The translations under genes and the position numbers were made by a program. Below are positions 35,761 to 54,527 of a DNA stretch of 64,000 bases, one piece after another (within the stretch, counting starts at the first letter, position 1; every line of letters begins with the position of its first letter). The notes under the pieces were generated by a model. It was not told the DNA's origin. It searched no databases and saw only the letters and a program-made list of their open reading frames with translations. This DNA is from Cinnamomum chago (taxonomy: Eukaryota; Streptophyta; Magnoliopsida; Laurales; Lauraceae). The stretch lies in the NCBI GenBank assembly GCA_038049695.1, contig CP142454.1:20530501-20594500 (forward strand), read 5' to 3'.

Positions 35761-38680
35761 AATGTCTGTTTCGTCCCATGAAATGACCGAGGGACCTGTG
35801 GGATAAGTACCATGGAATTTACGAAGCTGCCCTTTTGATAATTTTACATTTATTTCGTGTAGTAAAGCATGAAAATAAAATATAATAAAATTATGATGTA
35901 TTTTATTTTTAGTTATTTGATATAAGAGAAAATTACAATATATATATATATATCCTAGATGGCCACTGACTGAAAAACACGCCACAAATCAATATGGCAC
36001 GGAAGTGTTTCCCTGTGACCACTTTCGTTTTTTTTATTAAAGATTTAAACGTGTGAGTCGTTGCATTTAAATCCATACAAATCGCTCGAAACCTCATTTC
36101 CCCTATTTTTCCTTTCATCCTCCCATCGTTTTCTCTTTCTTTGACGGTTTCCTTTCCTCATTCCTCAAATGGTCCTTACCTTAATGATTTAGCCACTCAA
36201 GAATAATCATAAAACAAAAATAATGAAATGAATAAACTTTATATCAAAACCTTAATTAACTTTTCTCGAAAAGTAAACATGAAACTCAAGCTCTATGGTA
36301 GATAATGCATGAAAGAATGTTAAACTTTGCTATGCCTATCTCATTAATGGAGAGTCAAATTTTGCTATGCCTACCTCGTTAATGGAGATCAACAACCTCT
36401 ACAAGAAATATTCAATGTTGGGGAAAGTTCTATTCTAATTCATTTTGGTACATAAAATCAGCAATCACAGATGATAATAGTTGTAGAAGATGCGAATTTG
36501 ATGAATTAGCGATGACATCGACACTAACTCTAAATATTAAGAGACAACGTCGTCGCTAGTTGAAAAAAGATAAAAAAAAATAAATAAATAAATACTCTAG
36601 TGGAAATACCAATTTTGTCGCATAACAACTATTGGTACCTCTTTTGATTAGTAGTCATTTAAGGTCCTTTTTTTTATAGTTTTCTCTTGATATAAAATTT
36701 TCTTTGACCTAAGTGAATCATTTTTGTATTTTAGTGGAGAAAAGTGATTGCTTTTTAATTCCTTTTTTTAAAAAATAAAAGAAATTTTGAATTAAAATGT
36801 TATTGAAGTGACCCTTGTTTGAAAAATGTAGATTTTACTTGGCTTTTACTGATTTAGTAAAGTGCCAAAGGGGACCATAATAGGTAATAGGTCGAGTGGT
36901 TGACTACTATTTCTAGATAATCATGTTGTCAAAAGCGTACATAGATGAATGGAAGATCCAATTCCTACTTTAAGGTCCTAACTCCAGACTCCTGTGGATG
37001 GATGCTGGTAGTCAATAAATACACTATCCTAGCGATAGCTTTTCTTGTTTGAATCGCATAAATTATCTTTTTTTTTCGCTTTACCCAAAAAAAAGGGTGT
37101 TATGAGTGGGAGTGACATCATCAAAATCTACCTATGTAGACCGTGAGAAACAAAATAATTACAAGTAAAAACTATACGTTTAAAATCTAAAAATACACAC
37201 GATATCATAACATTTTGAAAAAATATCATAAACATTATCAAGTATTTTCAATTTCTCCTAATATGAATGGGGTGTCAACGTTTTAAAAATGAAATGAGAT
37301 CTCATCAATGTATTCTCAGAATCTCTAAGGGCCATTTGATAACACGTGAAGAATATGTAAAGGAATATATGGATTTGATAATTTCCTACTCCCGAAGATT
37401 TGGAGATTGCCCACAAAGGATTTATATAATTGAGAATTACATATTGATATCAATATGCATCAACCCGTATAAATGAGGATAGATTAGTATCAATGCACAT
37501 ATCGGTGGATTTTCAAATACTATGGGGGTGGTTGAACCTGAGAATCCTCACACTAGAACAAGCCCTCAAATTGTTAACAATGGATTAGTGCCATGTTCTG
37601 TGATGATGAAAAGAAGAGAACTTCTGAGTTTGAAGACATAAATCCCGCCATGTTCTATGAACAAGCAAATTCCCGTTCAATCAAAGTTACGTCCCCCATT
37701 ATTGCCTTACATTGCAACCGACTCTAACCATATTCAATATTAAATCCATTACTAGTTAAAACATGATTTCAAGTAATGTATGAATCTCAATGTCGTATAA
37801 ATTAAGTAAAAGCGGTAGAAGGGCTAGTCGGTGAATGGGACACAATGCCTGAGTGGGCTTGGCACCCTCTTTCCGCGATGCAACAACTAGCAAACAGCCA
37901 GGATTGGGTTGCTGCAGAAGTCACAGATCTGGACCCACCTATTAAAAATGTTAATAGCTTAAAGCAAGATGCACAAAACACATGCTTCTGTAGATATCTT
38001 AATCCAGGTGTATTATACACGCTCAATCTTAAAATGAGCCCAGGACTTTTCAAGGGAAGTATTTATTTAGAGCTATTCAGATTTCAAATAGGCGGGCTTA
38101 ATTATATAGCCTTTGCAATGAGAGCATCTCTACCGAAGGAATCACTGCAAAATGAGGAGAACAGATGAAAAATGAAGAACGACACGTTTTTTTTCTTCAG
38201 AATGCCCACAATGACCCTTACATTCATTTCAAATTCGTTAAACATTTTCCCGCATTAAAGCATGTGTAGGGGCGCACATTAGACATCGATGTAATCCATA
38301 CACACCCATATACAGGAGCCGCATCAGATGAAACTCTTCAAACCATCTTACAGAGAGTAAATGTCAAAACCATGTTAATGTTGTATTACAAGGCACCAAT
38401 GGGTCTCTTACAAGACATCTGATGAAATTAGAATAATAATAAGAAAATTAGCATGGCCCCTGAATAAGGCTGGGAATTGGCAAGGCACCAATGGTTCAAG
38501 GTTTGAGTAGGAGGCAAGGACGGCAACAGTATCCACTCCACGCCCATAACCTTCACTTCAGATCCAACCCCCGCACCCCATCCCGGACACCTGCCCGCCC
38601 CAACCCCAATTACACCCACCCACCCTCGCTCCCTCCCTCCCTACCCATCTCCAAGATTAGCTAAGAAATAGCCCACTTCT
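35761..38680. other. Intergenic sequence with no gene seen
   Basis: AT-rich. A 107-codon + frame at 37845-38168 and an opposing 83-codon minus frame overlap each other and show no known domain. Near 38540-38645 the sequence becomes C-rich with CCCTCCCTCC repeats. Confidence 0.5.
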
Positions 38681-38795
38681 TTAGCTCTCCATGAAAAGGA
38701 GGTGATCCAGCCCCACCTTCGAGTAGGCCTACCTTGTGACAACTTCACTCCAGTCTGGGTCTGACTTCAGCATCCCCACTCTTCGCAATTAAGGT
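38681..38795 (-). pseudogene. Nuclear copy of plastid 16S rRNA (rrn16) 3' end
   Basis: On the minus strand the segment reads the diverged 3' terminus of plastid 16S rRNA: CCTTAATTGCGAAGAG, GGGATGCTGAAG, GACTGGAGTGAAGT, ACAAGGTAG, GGCTGGATCACCTCCTTT (the anti-Shine-Dalgarno end), then the plastid spacer-like TTTTCATGGAGAGCTAA. Several substitutions and small indels relative to the conserved rRNA show it is a decayed nuclear plastid insertion (NUPT), not a functional rRNA. The flanking sequence is ordinary nuclear DNA. Confidence 0.85.
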
Positions 38796-39455
38796 AGAGA
38801 GAGGACAAGAACAAAACATGCAAGTCCCAACTGCATTAATCGAGAGCACCCAACATCCATCTTCCGCCCATCAGCTTTGCAGTGCAGAGATAATATAGAA
38901 CCGCTGTACAAGGCCAGCGACCTCACCACGCTTCTCAGATTGCTTTTCGCCAGCTCAATTACAAATCACAACACACAGGCATGCATGCACATAATCATGC
39001 CGAAAACAAATCGAAAACAACCAATTCAAAGGAAACTTACCCTCTGAATGGCCGTCTTTCCTTAAGTCTTCAGTGCCAAATCCTCATGCAGTTGATGTCA
39101 GGCTCAACCTGCCAGAATTATAAAGACAGAAAACAACCAAACTTGACAGTAAAGATGATGAATCTTTCCAGCATCAGATATAGGTTCAGAAACACATGCC
39201 TTATTACTGGTCTCCGCGCAGATTCAGAATTCACCTCGCCACGAACTTTCATGACCATTCCAAGTGCAGCGTTTGGCTTCGAATAAACACAAGATATAGC
39301 AGAGATTTGCTTTAAACAGAAGATTAGTAAAGAAAGAAAAAAGGTGATAGATTCAAAGTCCTGCTAAGTATATTCTTGTGAAGAACGAGCAACCTCACAA
39401 AAATGTTCCTGCATAGCGCATGAGACACAGGGCATTCATTGACAGGGCCACCATT
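38796..39455. other. Intergenic sequence between the rrn16 relic and the Au SINE
   Basis: No coding or RNA feature can be supported. A 101-codon + frame (38981-39286) has no domain. Confidence 0.45.
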
Positions 39456-39620
39456 TATGAAGAAAAAGGACAGCCCAATGCACGAGGCTCCCTCCACTGC
39501 AGGGCCTGGGCAGGGTCAGATGTACGCAGCCTTACCCCCGCAAGCGGAGAGGCCGTTTCTGCATTTCGAACCCGAGACACCTAGGTCGCAATGGAGCAAC
39601 CTTACCGCAAATGAACACTG
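39456..39620 (-). mobile_element. Au-type SINE (minus strand)
   Basis: Read on the minus strand: GGTAAGGTTGCTCCATTGCG, B box GGGTTCGAAATG, CAGAAACGGCCTCTCCGC, GGGTAAGGCTGCGTACATC, GACCCTGCCCAGGCCC, GGGAGCCTCGTGCATTGGG, ending in CCTTTTTC. This block order is diagnostic of the plant Au SINE, which ends in a short T run rather than poly(A). I could not delimit target duplications. Confidence 0.85.
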
Positions 39621-40397
39621 CCACCAAAAATGGCATACAGGTCATTCAACAGGTTGTGGTCTCATGTTTTTGTTCAATAAGAAAACATCAGTCAAATTTT
39701 ATGACCACTCGTTTTTCTCATACATGACAACACCTCATAAAATGACCAGCCTGACTGTTGGGCCACAGCATTTTCGTGTTAGAGATTTAGAGGATACCTG
39801 ATGAATAGCCTAGATCCTAACATTGCACATCCCTTGGAACCATATTCACGTTAACTTCACAATTATCACGAAAACCTAGCATTAACACAAGAACAAGTTC
39901 TACCCAGGACCAGAAAATAGGTGTGGTCTGCTAGTCCCACAGCATAAAAGGAGACCTGGCAGATAATCTAGACCTACAAGGAATCAGCCCATTGAATGCT
40001 TGTAGCTGTTAGATCTAACAGAATGAATAGAAGTGAACAGCAAATACAAAAACAGTTTACTGTTCACAATCACCATCACCAACCAACCCGCTGGCAACAT
40101 CAAATGAAGCTGATTTCCGTATGGATAATCCACCAAGTCCTTTTTTATATACATGTATCCTAAATCTAACCCTTCATAACATTCCTACACTTGCTTCTAT
40201 GTTCACATCAATGCAAAGATTACCTTAACTCTTCTGTCAATCAATTCTGGAATTCCCCACTTCCATTTATGCACCCATTCTCCAAAAGCACCCCAGAATC
40301 TGCTCCAAGTACATTGCCCTGGAAAGAATCCTGATTGTCACTCCCTTCAATGCCCTCAGTCATTGCTGCCACTACACATCAATGAAATCCAACCTCT
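39621..40397. other. Intergenic sequence or poly(A) polymerase 3' region
   Basis: No feature recognised. It could contain remaining C-terminal exons or 3' UTR of the poly(A) polymerase, but I could not identify any. Confidence 0.4.
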
Positions 40398-40861
40398 TCA
40401 TACAGAACTAACCTGACTTGCAACATCTGAACTGCTGCTGCAAACTTCCAATCGACAATCAGAATTCTCAGCATTAAGTGCCTGATTTGCTCGCTTCAAT
40501 GGCTCTCCATCATCCAAAGCATCCTTCCAGCTCAGTCCTAGCTCCACAGATCCACTAACAAACTCAGTACCCTCTATGTCACCAGCTGCAAAGCACTCCA
40601 CCTTAGCCTTCTTGTCCAAGCTGGCCCTACTTACCATGCAAAATCTGCTGCCACAAACTTCAGACGGAGAAACAGATGTCTTCCGTTTAGAGCCCAAAGA
40701 AGTCTCTTTCCTTGCTTTAATTTGGATGCGCATTCTCATCCTCATCATCTTTTTCCTTCATGTCTCACTGAACCAATATCAACACTCTTGATGTCACCTG
40801 CTGCTGCATCCTCCCCTTTAGTCTCCCCACAAGAGCCGACCTGACTTGTTACGCCTGACAT
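40398..40861 (-). other. Putative C-terminal tail coding region of the poly(A) polymerase, out of frame or beyond a stop
   Basis: Just past the in-frame TGA (40862-40864) the same frame reads another 38 codons (MSGVTSQVGSC...VRHEGKR). A second frame (40748 down to 40398) then reads a Ser/Lys-rich stretch with KRKTSVSPSE and CSSSSDVASQ, ending at a good splice donor CAG|GTTAGT near 40417. Ser/Lys-rich low-conservation tails with SGV(S/T)SQ-like phrases suit plant poly(A) polymerases. I read this as tail sequence that is either spliced in a way I could not resolve or already decayed. Confidence 0.4.
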
Positions 40862-48457
<7,596 letters not shown>

Positions 48458-49085
48458 CTCGTTGCCAAAAGAAACCTAAAAAAAAGCCCTAGAAAGAACG
48501 AAAAACGAAGAAGCTGCCTTAATCCTCTCAAAACCAATACAAAATTCGAAATATCGCTGCCGCTGGAACACAAATATCGAAGATGGAACCCTAAAAAGAT
48601 CAACGAAACCCTAAAAGGATCATCGTAGCCCTAAATCGTAAAATCAGGTGCCTTTTTAGCAAAGAAATCAGAGATTCGTCAGGGAAAGGCAAACAAAAAC
48701 AATAGAACAGTGATTTGGGAGGCAAAACCCTAAAATCTGGGACAGAATAAGAATCTAAAAGAACTGGATAAGAGTGATGGGGGAGATCTGAGAGAAGGGA
48801 GGTGCAGAAACCCTAAAACCGGCGTGGAAAGCGGTTTTGGATTGTTTCTGGTGGTAGCAGTGGCTGTGGGTGACAAGAACAAAGAGGAAATAGAGGGAGA
48901 GAGAGCGCGCCACGACGGCACTGTTATCTTTGTGGGGTTTCCGTTTTTCGCGCGGTAGCTGAAGTGGTTTTGCGTTGAGTTGGCGGTTTTTGCGTGGGAG
49001 CGGGCGTGGGAGAGATGTACTGTGCCTGCGTGCTGGTCTGGACCATCCCAAAATAAAGGGCCCCACTCTAGATGCTTATCACAAC
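48458..49085 (-). promoter_or_regulatory. Presumed 5' UTR and promoter of PAPS
   Basis: Upstream of the PAPS start on the minus strand, with several short phrases matching AACCCTA (telomere-box-like TAGGGTTT on the other strand; plus-strand ACCCTAAAA near 48591, 48608, 48728 and 48811). Telo-boxes are common in promoters of plant housekeeping genes. The antiparallel frames (48730-49122) are low-complexity and show no domain. Confidence 0.45.
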
Positions 49086-49612
49086 TAGGGCTGTCAACCC
49101 GGCCCTCTGATGAGGGGGCCACTCCCGCTCAGCCCTCGAATTGAGGGCTTGTCCACTATTTTGATTAAAATATTCAAAAAGTACTCATCTATATATATTT
49201 ATGAGTGCTAATATTTGCACACAGATTTTTTTTCTTTTCCAACCCAAGAAATTTATCTTTTTTAAAATTACGTTTTTATCCCGATATAAAATGACCAAAA
49301 TATCTATTACCCCTCTTTTCACACACAAGTTCATCTTCTTCCCTCCCATCCATCTCACTCTCCACATTTTAGAAAAACTCAAAAATATTGGGCAACTCAT
49401 CTTTCTTCATTTTCTGCTCTTGAGCAACTCATCTTCCTCCATCTCCTTCATCTTTTCCTTCTTCTTGTACTTTATCTTTTTTCATTCTATCTCTAAAGGC
49501 TTTTCAGTGCAATGAAGGAATAAAACAATAATAAAATGGTGCATTTCAATTAGAGCAGCAATGGAAATGTCTGTTTCCCCATTTCTCACTTTGAACGAGT
49601 TGCAGGTTTTGA
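49086..49612. other. Intergenic sequence with one hAT-like terminus
   Basis: TAGGGCTGTCAACCCGGCCC at 49087 resembles a plant hAT terminus, but no inverted partner was found. The rest is pyrimidine-rich on the + strand with no gene. Confidence 0.35.
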
Positions 49613-50497
49613 CATGGTTCAAAATCTCGGTCTCGGTCGCGGTATCGGCCGGGCCGAAAAACCGATATGATATTGGTATCGGTCGCGGATATCGGTCCGT
49701 CGCGGTCATCGCGGTGTGAATTTTTTTTTTAATCCAAAAAAATTCACAAAAATATCCAAAAAATCCAGAATATTAGAAAATGCTGGAAAACTATATTTGT
49801 TTCCATTAATAACAACAATAAATCAAAATCTCGGTCACCTTAAGTTATGAGTCGTTTCTGTATCGCAGACTCGCAGTTCACTGTCTTTTTTCTAGTATTT
49901 CATATAATGCAAACATTATTGATGCTCTGCTCATGATCAATTTATTAGTGTCAAATCATTTACACATCATACAATGATCATTAATCATTAAAACAACATA
50001 TTTATGATGAAATCCCCAAAAAATGATATATTATAATTCAAATATTAAAAAATCTGAAAATAAAATAATTAAAATAAAAATCTAAATCATGTTTATGACT
50101 ATGAATAGATGTAGATCTATCATCTACACACTATTAATAAGCCTTTGGTATCACAAATATCCTAACAAGTAACAACAATTATTTTTTGGAAAACAAAAAT
50201 TAATAAAATCATTTTCAAAATCCTAAATATATAGATCTAACATAAAAGTATGTAGATCTATCATTTACACACCATACAATGATCATGAATCATTAAAACA
50301 ACATATTTATGATGAAATCCCCAAAAAATGATATATTATAATTCAAATATTAAAAAATTCGAAAATAAAAAAATTTGAAAAAAAATTTCAAAATCATGTG
50401 TATGAGTAGATCTAGCATGAAAGTATATAGATCTAACTTCTAAATGAAGAAAACAACACAATTACACAAGTGAGTAAGTGACAAACCTCTATGCTTC

Positions 50498-50531
<34 letters not shown>

Positions 50532-50669
50532 GATATATCGGCCGAGATATTGAAAATACCGAGATAATGGTCATCTCGGCCTAGATGGGCAAAGATGACT
50601 GTAAAACTGGGCCGAGACCGATATCTCAGTGAGATATCGGCCCGGTCTCGGCCGATTTTTTAAACCATG
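49613..50669. mobile_element. Non-autonomous hAT-like element with GC-rich arms, 1057 bp
   Basis: Terminal inverted repeats CATGGTTCAAAA (left) and CATGGTTTAAAA (right, inverted) match 11 of 12. The flanking 8-bp direct repeats GGTTTTGA (49605-49612) and GGTTTCGA (50670-50677) match 7 of 8, as expected of hAT target duplications. Both arms are rich in short TATCGG/GGCCGAG inverted motifs, and the core is AT-rich without any transposase frame. The core carries a large internal duplication and an A28 run (about 50503-50530). Confidence 0.75.
49956..50372. repeat. Internal duplication in the hAT-like core, about 305-bp period
   Basis: A block of about 110 bp starting TCATTTACACA (49956) recurs from TCATTTACACA at 50261. 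Most of it, including AATCATTAAAACAACATATT and GATGAAATCCCCAAAAAATG, is identical. Confidence 0.9.
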
Positions 50670-50689
50670 GGTTTCGATATGTACGATCT

Positions 50690-50875
50690 TTCAAATCCGA
50701 ACATATTGCATCTATTCGAACTATACATCCGAACAAAAGGAACATGTTCGAAAGATAGTGCCTGAACACTTCGGTTCGGACACTCAGGTCCGAATTGTCT
50801 AATTTTGTTCGGAACTACAATTCCGAACATTTGCATTCTGTTCGGCCACTCGGAAATCGAACAGTCACGATTTCA
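50690..50875. repeat. Cluster of GTTCGGA / TCCGAAC motifs
   Basis: Within about 185 bp there are repeated GTTCGGA-type and TCCGAAC-type heptamers in both orientations (for example TTCGGTTCGGACACT, GTCCGAATTG, TTGTTCGGAAC, ATTCCGAACATT, GTTCGGCCACTCGG). The cluster abuts the right side of the hAT-like element. The identity is unknown; it could be the arm of another non-autonomous element. Confidence 0.6.
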
Positions 50876-52009
50876 GAGTTGTAAACCCTTGCAATGATGG
50901 ATGAAAAACAGCTCAAATGCATGAAAAAACACTAGCATTGTTTGTAAAATCTTATATTGAATGAGAATCTATCCCCATAACAAGTTTTCATGAAAAACAA
51001 GGTAACCTAAGATGGAAAAAATGATAAAGAAAAATTGGGGAAGAATAAGGAAATGGTAATAATGGAGAGCCCTGTGTTGAAAGAGGATGTGTGTGGGAAG
51101 AAAGAGGGAAATGAAGGGATGGTACTTAATTTGGGGAATTTTGATACGTGTGGAAATAAATAATGTAAAATTTAAATTATAGTGATGTGTGTAAAGAGAA
51201 TTTGTGTGGGAAAAGTAAAAATCTATGTGCCAGTAGAATATTTTTACCATAAATGGTCATAATACATAGTTTATTGGTACAAAATTAGATACCTTAGATA
51301 TGTTTTGTAGAAATATAGCTTAAAAATGAAGGAGAATCTTGATAAACATTCAGCGTAATATAATAAAGCATTTGAAATGGTCATACTAAGAGTATTGTAT
51401 GATTTATGATACACCTACCACAACATTACCGAATGTAGATAAAGTTAATTTAGTAAAAAAAAAAAGTTACTAAGTTTGAAGATGATTTTTTAATGTTTGA
51501 GGAATAAATGACTCAAACAACTGTTTTAGAAGAAAAGTTTGAATTATACTGTTATTTGGAGGAGCCAGGGGATAAATCTATGGATTTTAATATGTTGGAT
51601 TAGTGGAAAGTTAATCTAGCAAAATATCCAGTCATTTCAATAAATCACTCATGACATTTTAGTAATTTCAGTTTTTACAGTTGCTTTTTAATCGACATTT
51701 AGTAAGAGAGGAAGAATGCTTGACCAATATAGGAGTTGTTTAAAATCTGAGACCATATAAGTCTTAATTTGTGCACAATATTTGATACATTCGTAGCAAC
51801 ACAACGATAATAATGTATTAGTTGATCTCTTAGATATTTTAAAAGTATATTAAATAATTAAATAAAGAACTATTGCTACTTATTTTATATGTATTATCAT
51901 TTAAAAATTTATTGTTATTTGCTTTATGTTTTACATTATATAAATTATTTTATCCAACTACTAGCCTTCGAGTAAAAAAACTTTTTAACTCCACCATGCT
52001 ATCTTTTGC
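50876..52009. other. AT-rich intergenic sequence with no gene seen
   Basis: Nothing recognisable. The 93-codon minus frame (50969-51250) is His/Phe/Tyr/Leu-rich low-complexity sequence. Confidence 0.5.
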
Positions 52010-52290
52010 ATTGCATTGCTAATCCCTAGTTCGAACAAAGGACGAGGGTTATCACAGCAAAGTGGGCTGAGACCTAAGAGAGAGCCCGCATACAAACAGG
52101 AAGGCAACCCACTCAAGTAGGAAAGGAATTCGCATATACACGGGAAGAAAGCCCGCACAAGTGAGAATGGAGCCCCACCTTGCTGGAAGAGGTGACGCAC
52201 CCGGGGTTCGAACTTCACGCAGCCAGGTGAGAACTGATGCTCAGGTAAGGAGTTGTTCTTGAGTAAAATTCCACGTTGAAGCCTACTTTT
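52010..52290 (-). mobile_element. tRNA-derived SINE, copy B
   Basis: The minus strand carries B-box-like GTTCGAACCCCGG near 52214-52200, then TTCTCACTTGTGCGGGC, CGTGTATATGCG, CCTACTTGAGTGGGTTGCC and CTGTTTGTATGCGGG. This is the same block order as the SINE copy at 16390-16575, with moderate divergence. Ends are approximate. Confidence 0.55.
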
Positions 52291-52379
52291 TAGGGTTTCC
52301 TTGCCGGGGCTGGGCTGGGATGAAGCAAATTTAGGATGGCCCAGGTTTAGAATCACAAATGGTAAATGTCAGTCCAAGT

Positions 52380-52813
52380 TAGGGGTGTAAAACAAGTCGT
52401 GCTGGTTGGGCGGCCTACATGCCTCTCCTATTTTTTTTTTAAGAAATTATATAAATAAAAAGGGACTTTATGCACTCTTAAGGTTTTCAAGAGAAAGCTT
52501 AGAGAGCTATAGAAAGAGAAAGGGAGTTTAGAGAGAGCATAGATGAGTGTGAAAATTAAGTAAAAATGGGGGTATTTAGAAATATATTAAAGCGTCAAAA
52601 TGATACAAAATACCCTTTATTTAAATATTTGTTTTGGTGTTGGGGGGTTTTTGGAAACCCCCCATAGCCAATTTTTTGCCCATTGGGGGAGAGGTTGTTT
52701 GACCGAGCCGTGCCACAACTCACGACACACTGTCCCAACACGACCCATACATTGACCGGGCTAGGCCAGTCAACGTGCCAAGCCTGTGCATCCTGACCCA
52801 ATTTACGCCCCTA
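52380..52813. mobile_element. Non-autonomous hAT-like element, about 434 bp
   Basis: Left end TAGGGGTGTAAA and inverted right end TAGGGGCGTAAA match 11 of 12. The flanks GTCCAAGT (52372-52379) and TTCCAAGC (52814-52821) agree at 6 of 8, a decayed 8-bp target duplication. Internal sequence has no transposase. The right arm is GC-rich with short inverted motifs. Confidence 0.7.
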
Positions 52814-52857
52814 TTCCAAGCACTTACACATTTAGTCAATGGAGACACAATGAATTG

Positions 52858-52898
52858 GTTTTTATTTATTTATTTATTTATTTATTATTATTATTATT
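52858..52898. repeat. (TTTA)n(TTA)n microsatellite
   Basis: TTTATTTATTTATT units turn into TTATTATTATT. Confidence 0.9.
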
Positions 52899-54527
52899 GT
52901 ATGGGCTTTTATAGGTATTATAAGGACAAATAATCACTAAAATTACGATCTGTCATCGTTTGGCCTGACAAGTTGTATGTCACAAAATCCAAGTACGACC
53001 AAAATTAGTCTTAGCTGGGATAGTGCTCAAGTTGGCTCAGCCCATTGGCACCCCTACTATTTGAAATCCAAGCAACTCAAAATGTATGCGGCGCGAGTAT
53101 AGCGGGTATTTTCAATTTTTACTCCAAAGTTGGTCTCACCATAGATTTGGCCATTTTAATTAAATTGTGCTAATGTCGTTTAAGCTCATAATAATTATGC
53201 TAAGAGTTGCCAATAGAACTCAACTGATTTCGTAAAAAAAAAAAAAAAAGCATCTAAATGGAAGTGAGGCTGGGGAGTTGCAATGTTAATTGCACCAAAC
53301 CACAGATTGTGTATAAAATCAGGAGACGTTTTCCTATGAGCAAACTGCATATAGCTTATATGCAATCTAGCATGCGTGGCCCATTCAATGCAAGTATCAA
53401 AGGGATAGGATACGGGAAAGGTCTACTCACGTGTAAGGGGAATCGGCCCCACCAAATCATCATTGTTCTTAAATCCCTTGTCTTAAATTATGTTGGTATA
53501 TATATATGAGATTCAATCTAATGATGGGAGAATGTTTGGTGTTCGTAAAATTGAGCCCAATGCCAAGGCCATGGGATAAAAGGATAATAAAGGTGCTGCA
53601 TCAATGAAAGGTGGGTCCAAGTGAGCCCTGCACTGCTAAACTTCACTTGTAGTTGCTCGTCGGGGAACATTTTCCCGTTAAAGTCCTATATGCACGAATG
53701 TTTTACACCAACTATGTGCTAGATGGGGTCACACGTGCTCTACTTTAAATGTCTATTGTGTCCCAAGATCAAGGACGGAGCCAGAAATTTCTCCCAGTGC
53801 GGGCAAAGGGGAAAATTAGAACATTCAAACAGTGTAGAATAATTCGATGCAATAAATTGCATATCAATTTTTCTTTCATCTTTGATCTCAACTTTTGCAA
53901 GCTTCCTCTTTTATTTTGATTTGATTTCTATGAAGTTTTTTTATTTAAATATTTTTTTAATATTAAATACATTTATTCTATTTTTAGATAGGACACAACC
54001 TCTCTCCTCCGTCGAATCGTATTAGAAGTTAATTTGAATGTGCACCAAATCATATTTAGAGTAAGATTTATACGAGAATTCATAATCCCCTTTTGTAAGC
54101 AAGCTCGCCCAAGAGCATAATAAATTTCTCATGAATGAGTGGGACTCTTGTTAGAGGATATGGACTCATGGATCATTGTCATCTATGAATGAAGTTGTTG
54201 AAAACAACACTCAAAGAAAGGACTGTTGCCGTTGAGTTCATTGGATTAGGTTGTGTGTGGTGTATGGTCAGATGTTTTGTGTGTTTGTGTGTGTCTATAT
54301 ATATATATATATTAATAATAGTAATGTATTTAGGCCCAACTTAAACTCTACTCATTTACTTTTCAAATTGAAATTGTTGCTCCAAACCCAACACTGGAGA
54401 GTCAATACAACCATTTAGGCTAGCTTGTAAGGCCAATAATAACATGGCCTCAATTTGTTTGGTTGATTTTGGGTTTGGGCTTGTTGGTGGATTAGTCAGG
54501 TTCTACCTTAAGCTATGTAGGGGTTAA
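52899..54527. other. Intergenic sequence with no gene seen
   Basis: A hAT-like terminus TTGGCACCCCTA lies at about 53046-53057 without a detectable partner. The rest is AT-rich and short frames are unconvincing. A short TA/TG repeat lies near 54275-54312. Confidence 0.45.

Noticed and set aside
37845-38168. 107-codon + frame between hexokinase and PAPS
   Set aside because: No recognisable domain and an equally long opposing frame. It could hold PAPS tail or UTR sequence on the other strand, but I could not show it.
38681-38795. Functional rRNA gene
   Set aside because: Only the last part of 16S is present, with many substitutions, so it is a relic.
52200-52225. Possible tRNA gene suggested by GGTTCGAAC
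   Set aside because: Only a B box. No acceptor or anticodon stems could be built, and the surrounding sequence matches the SINE family.
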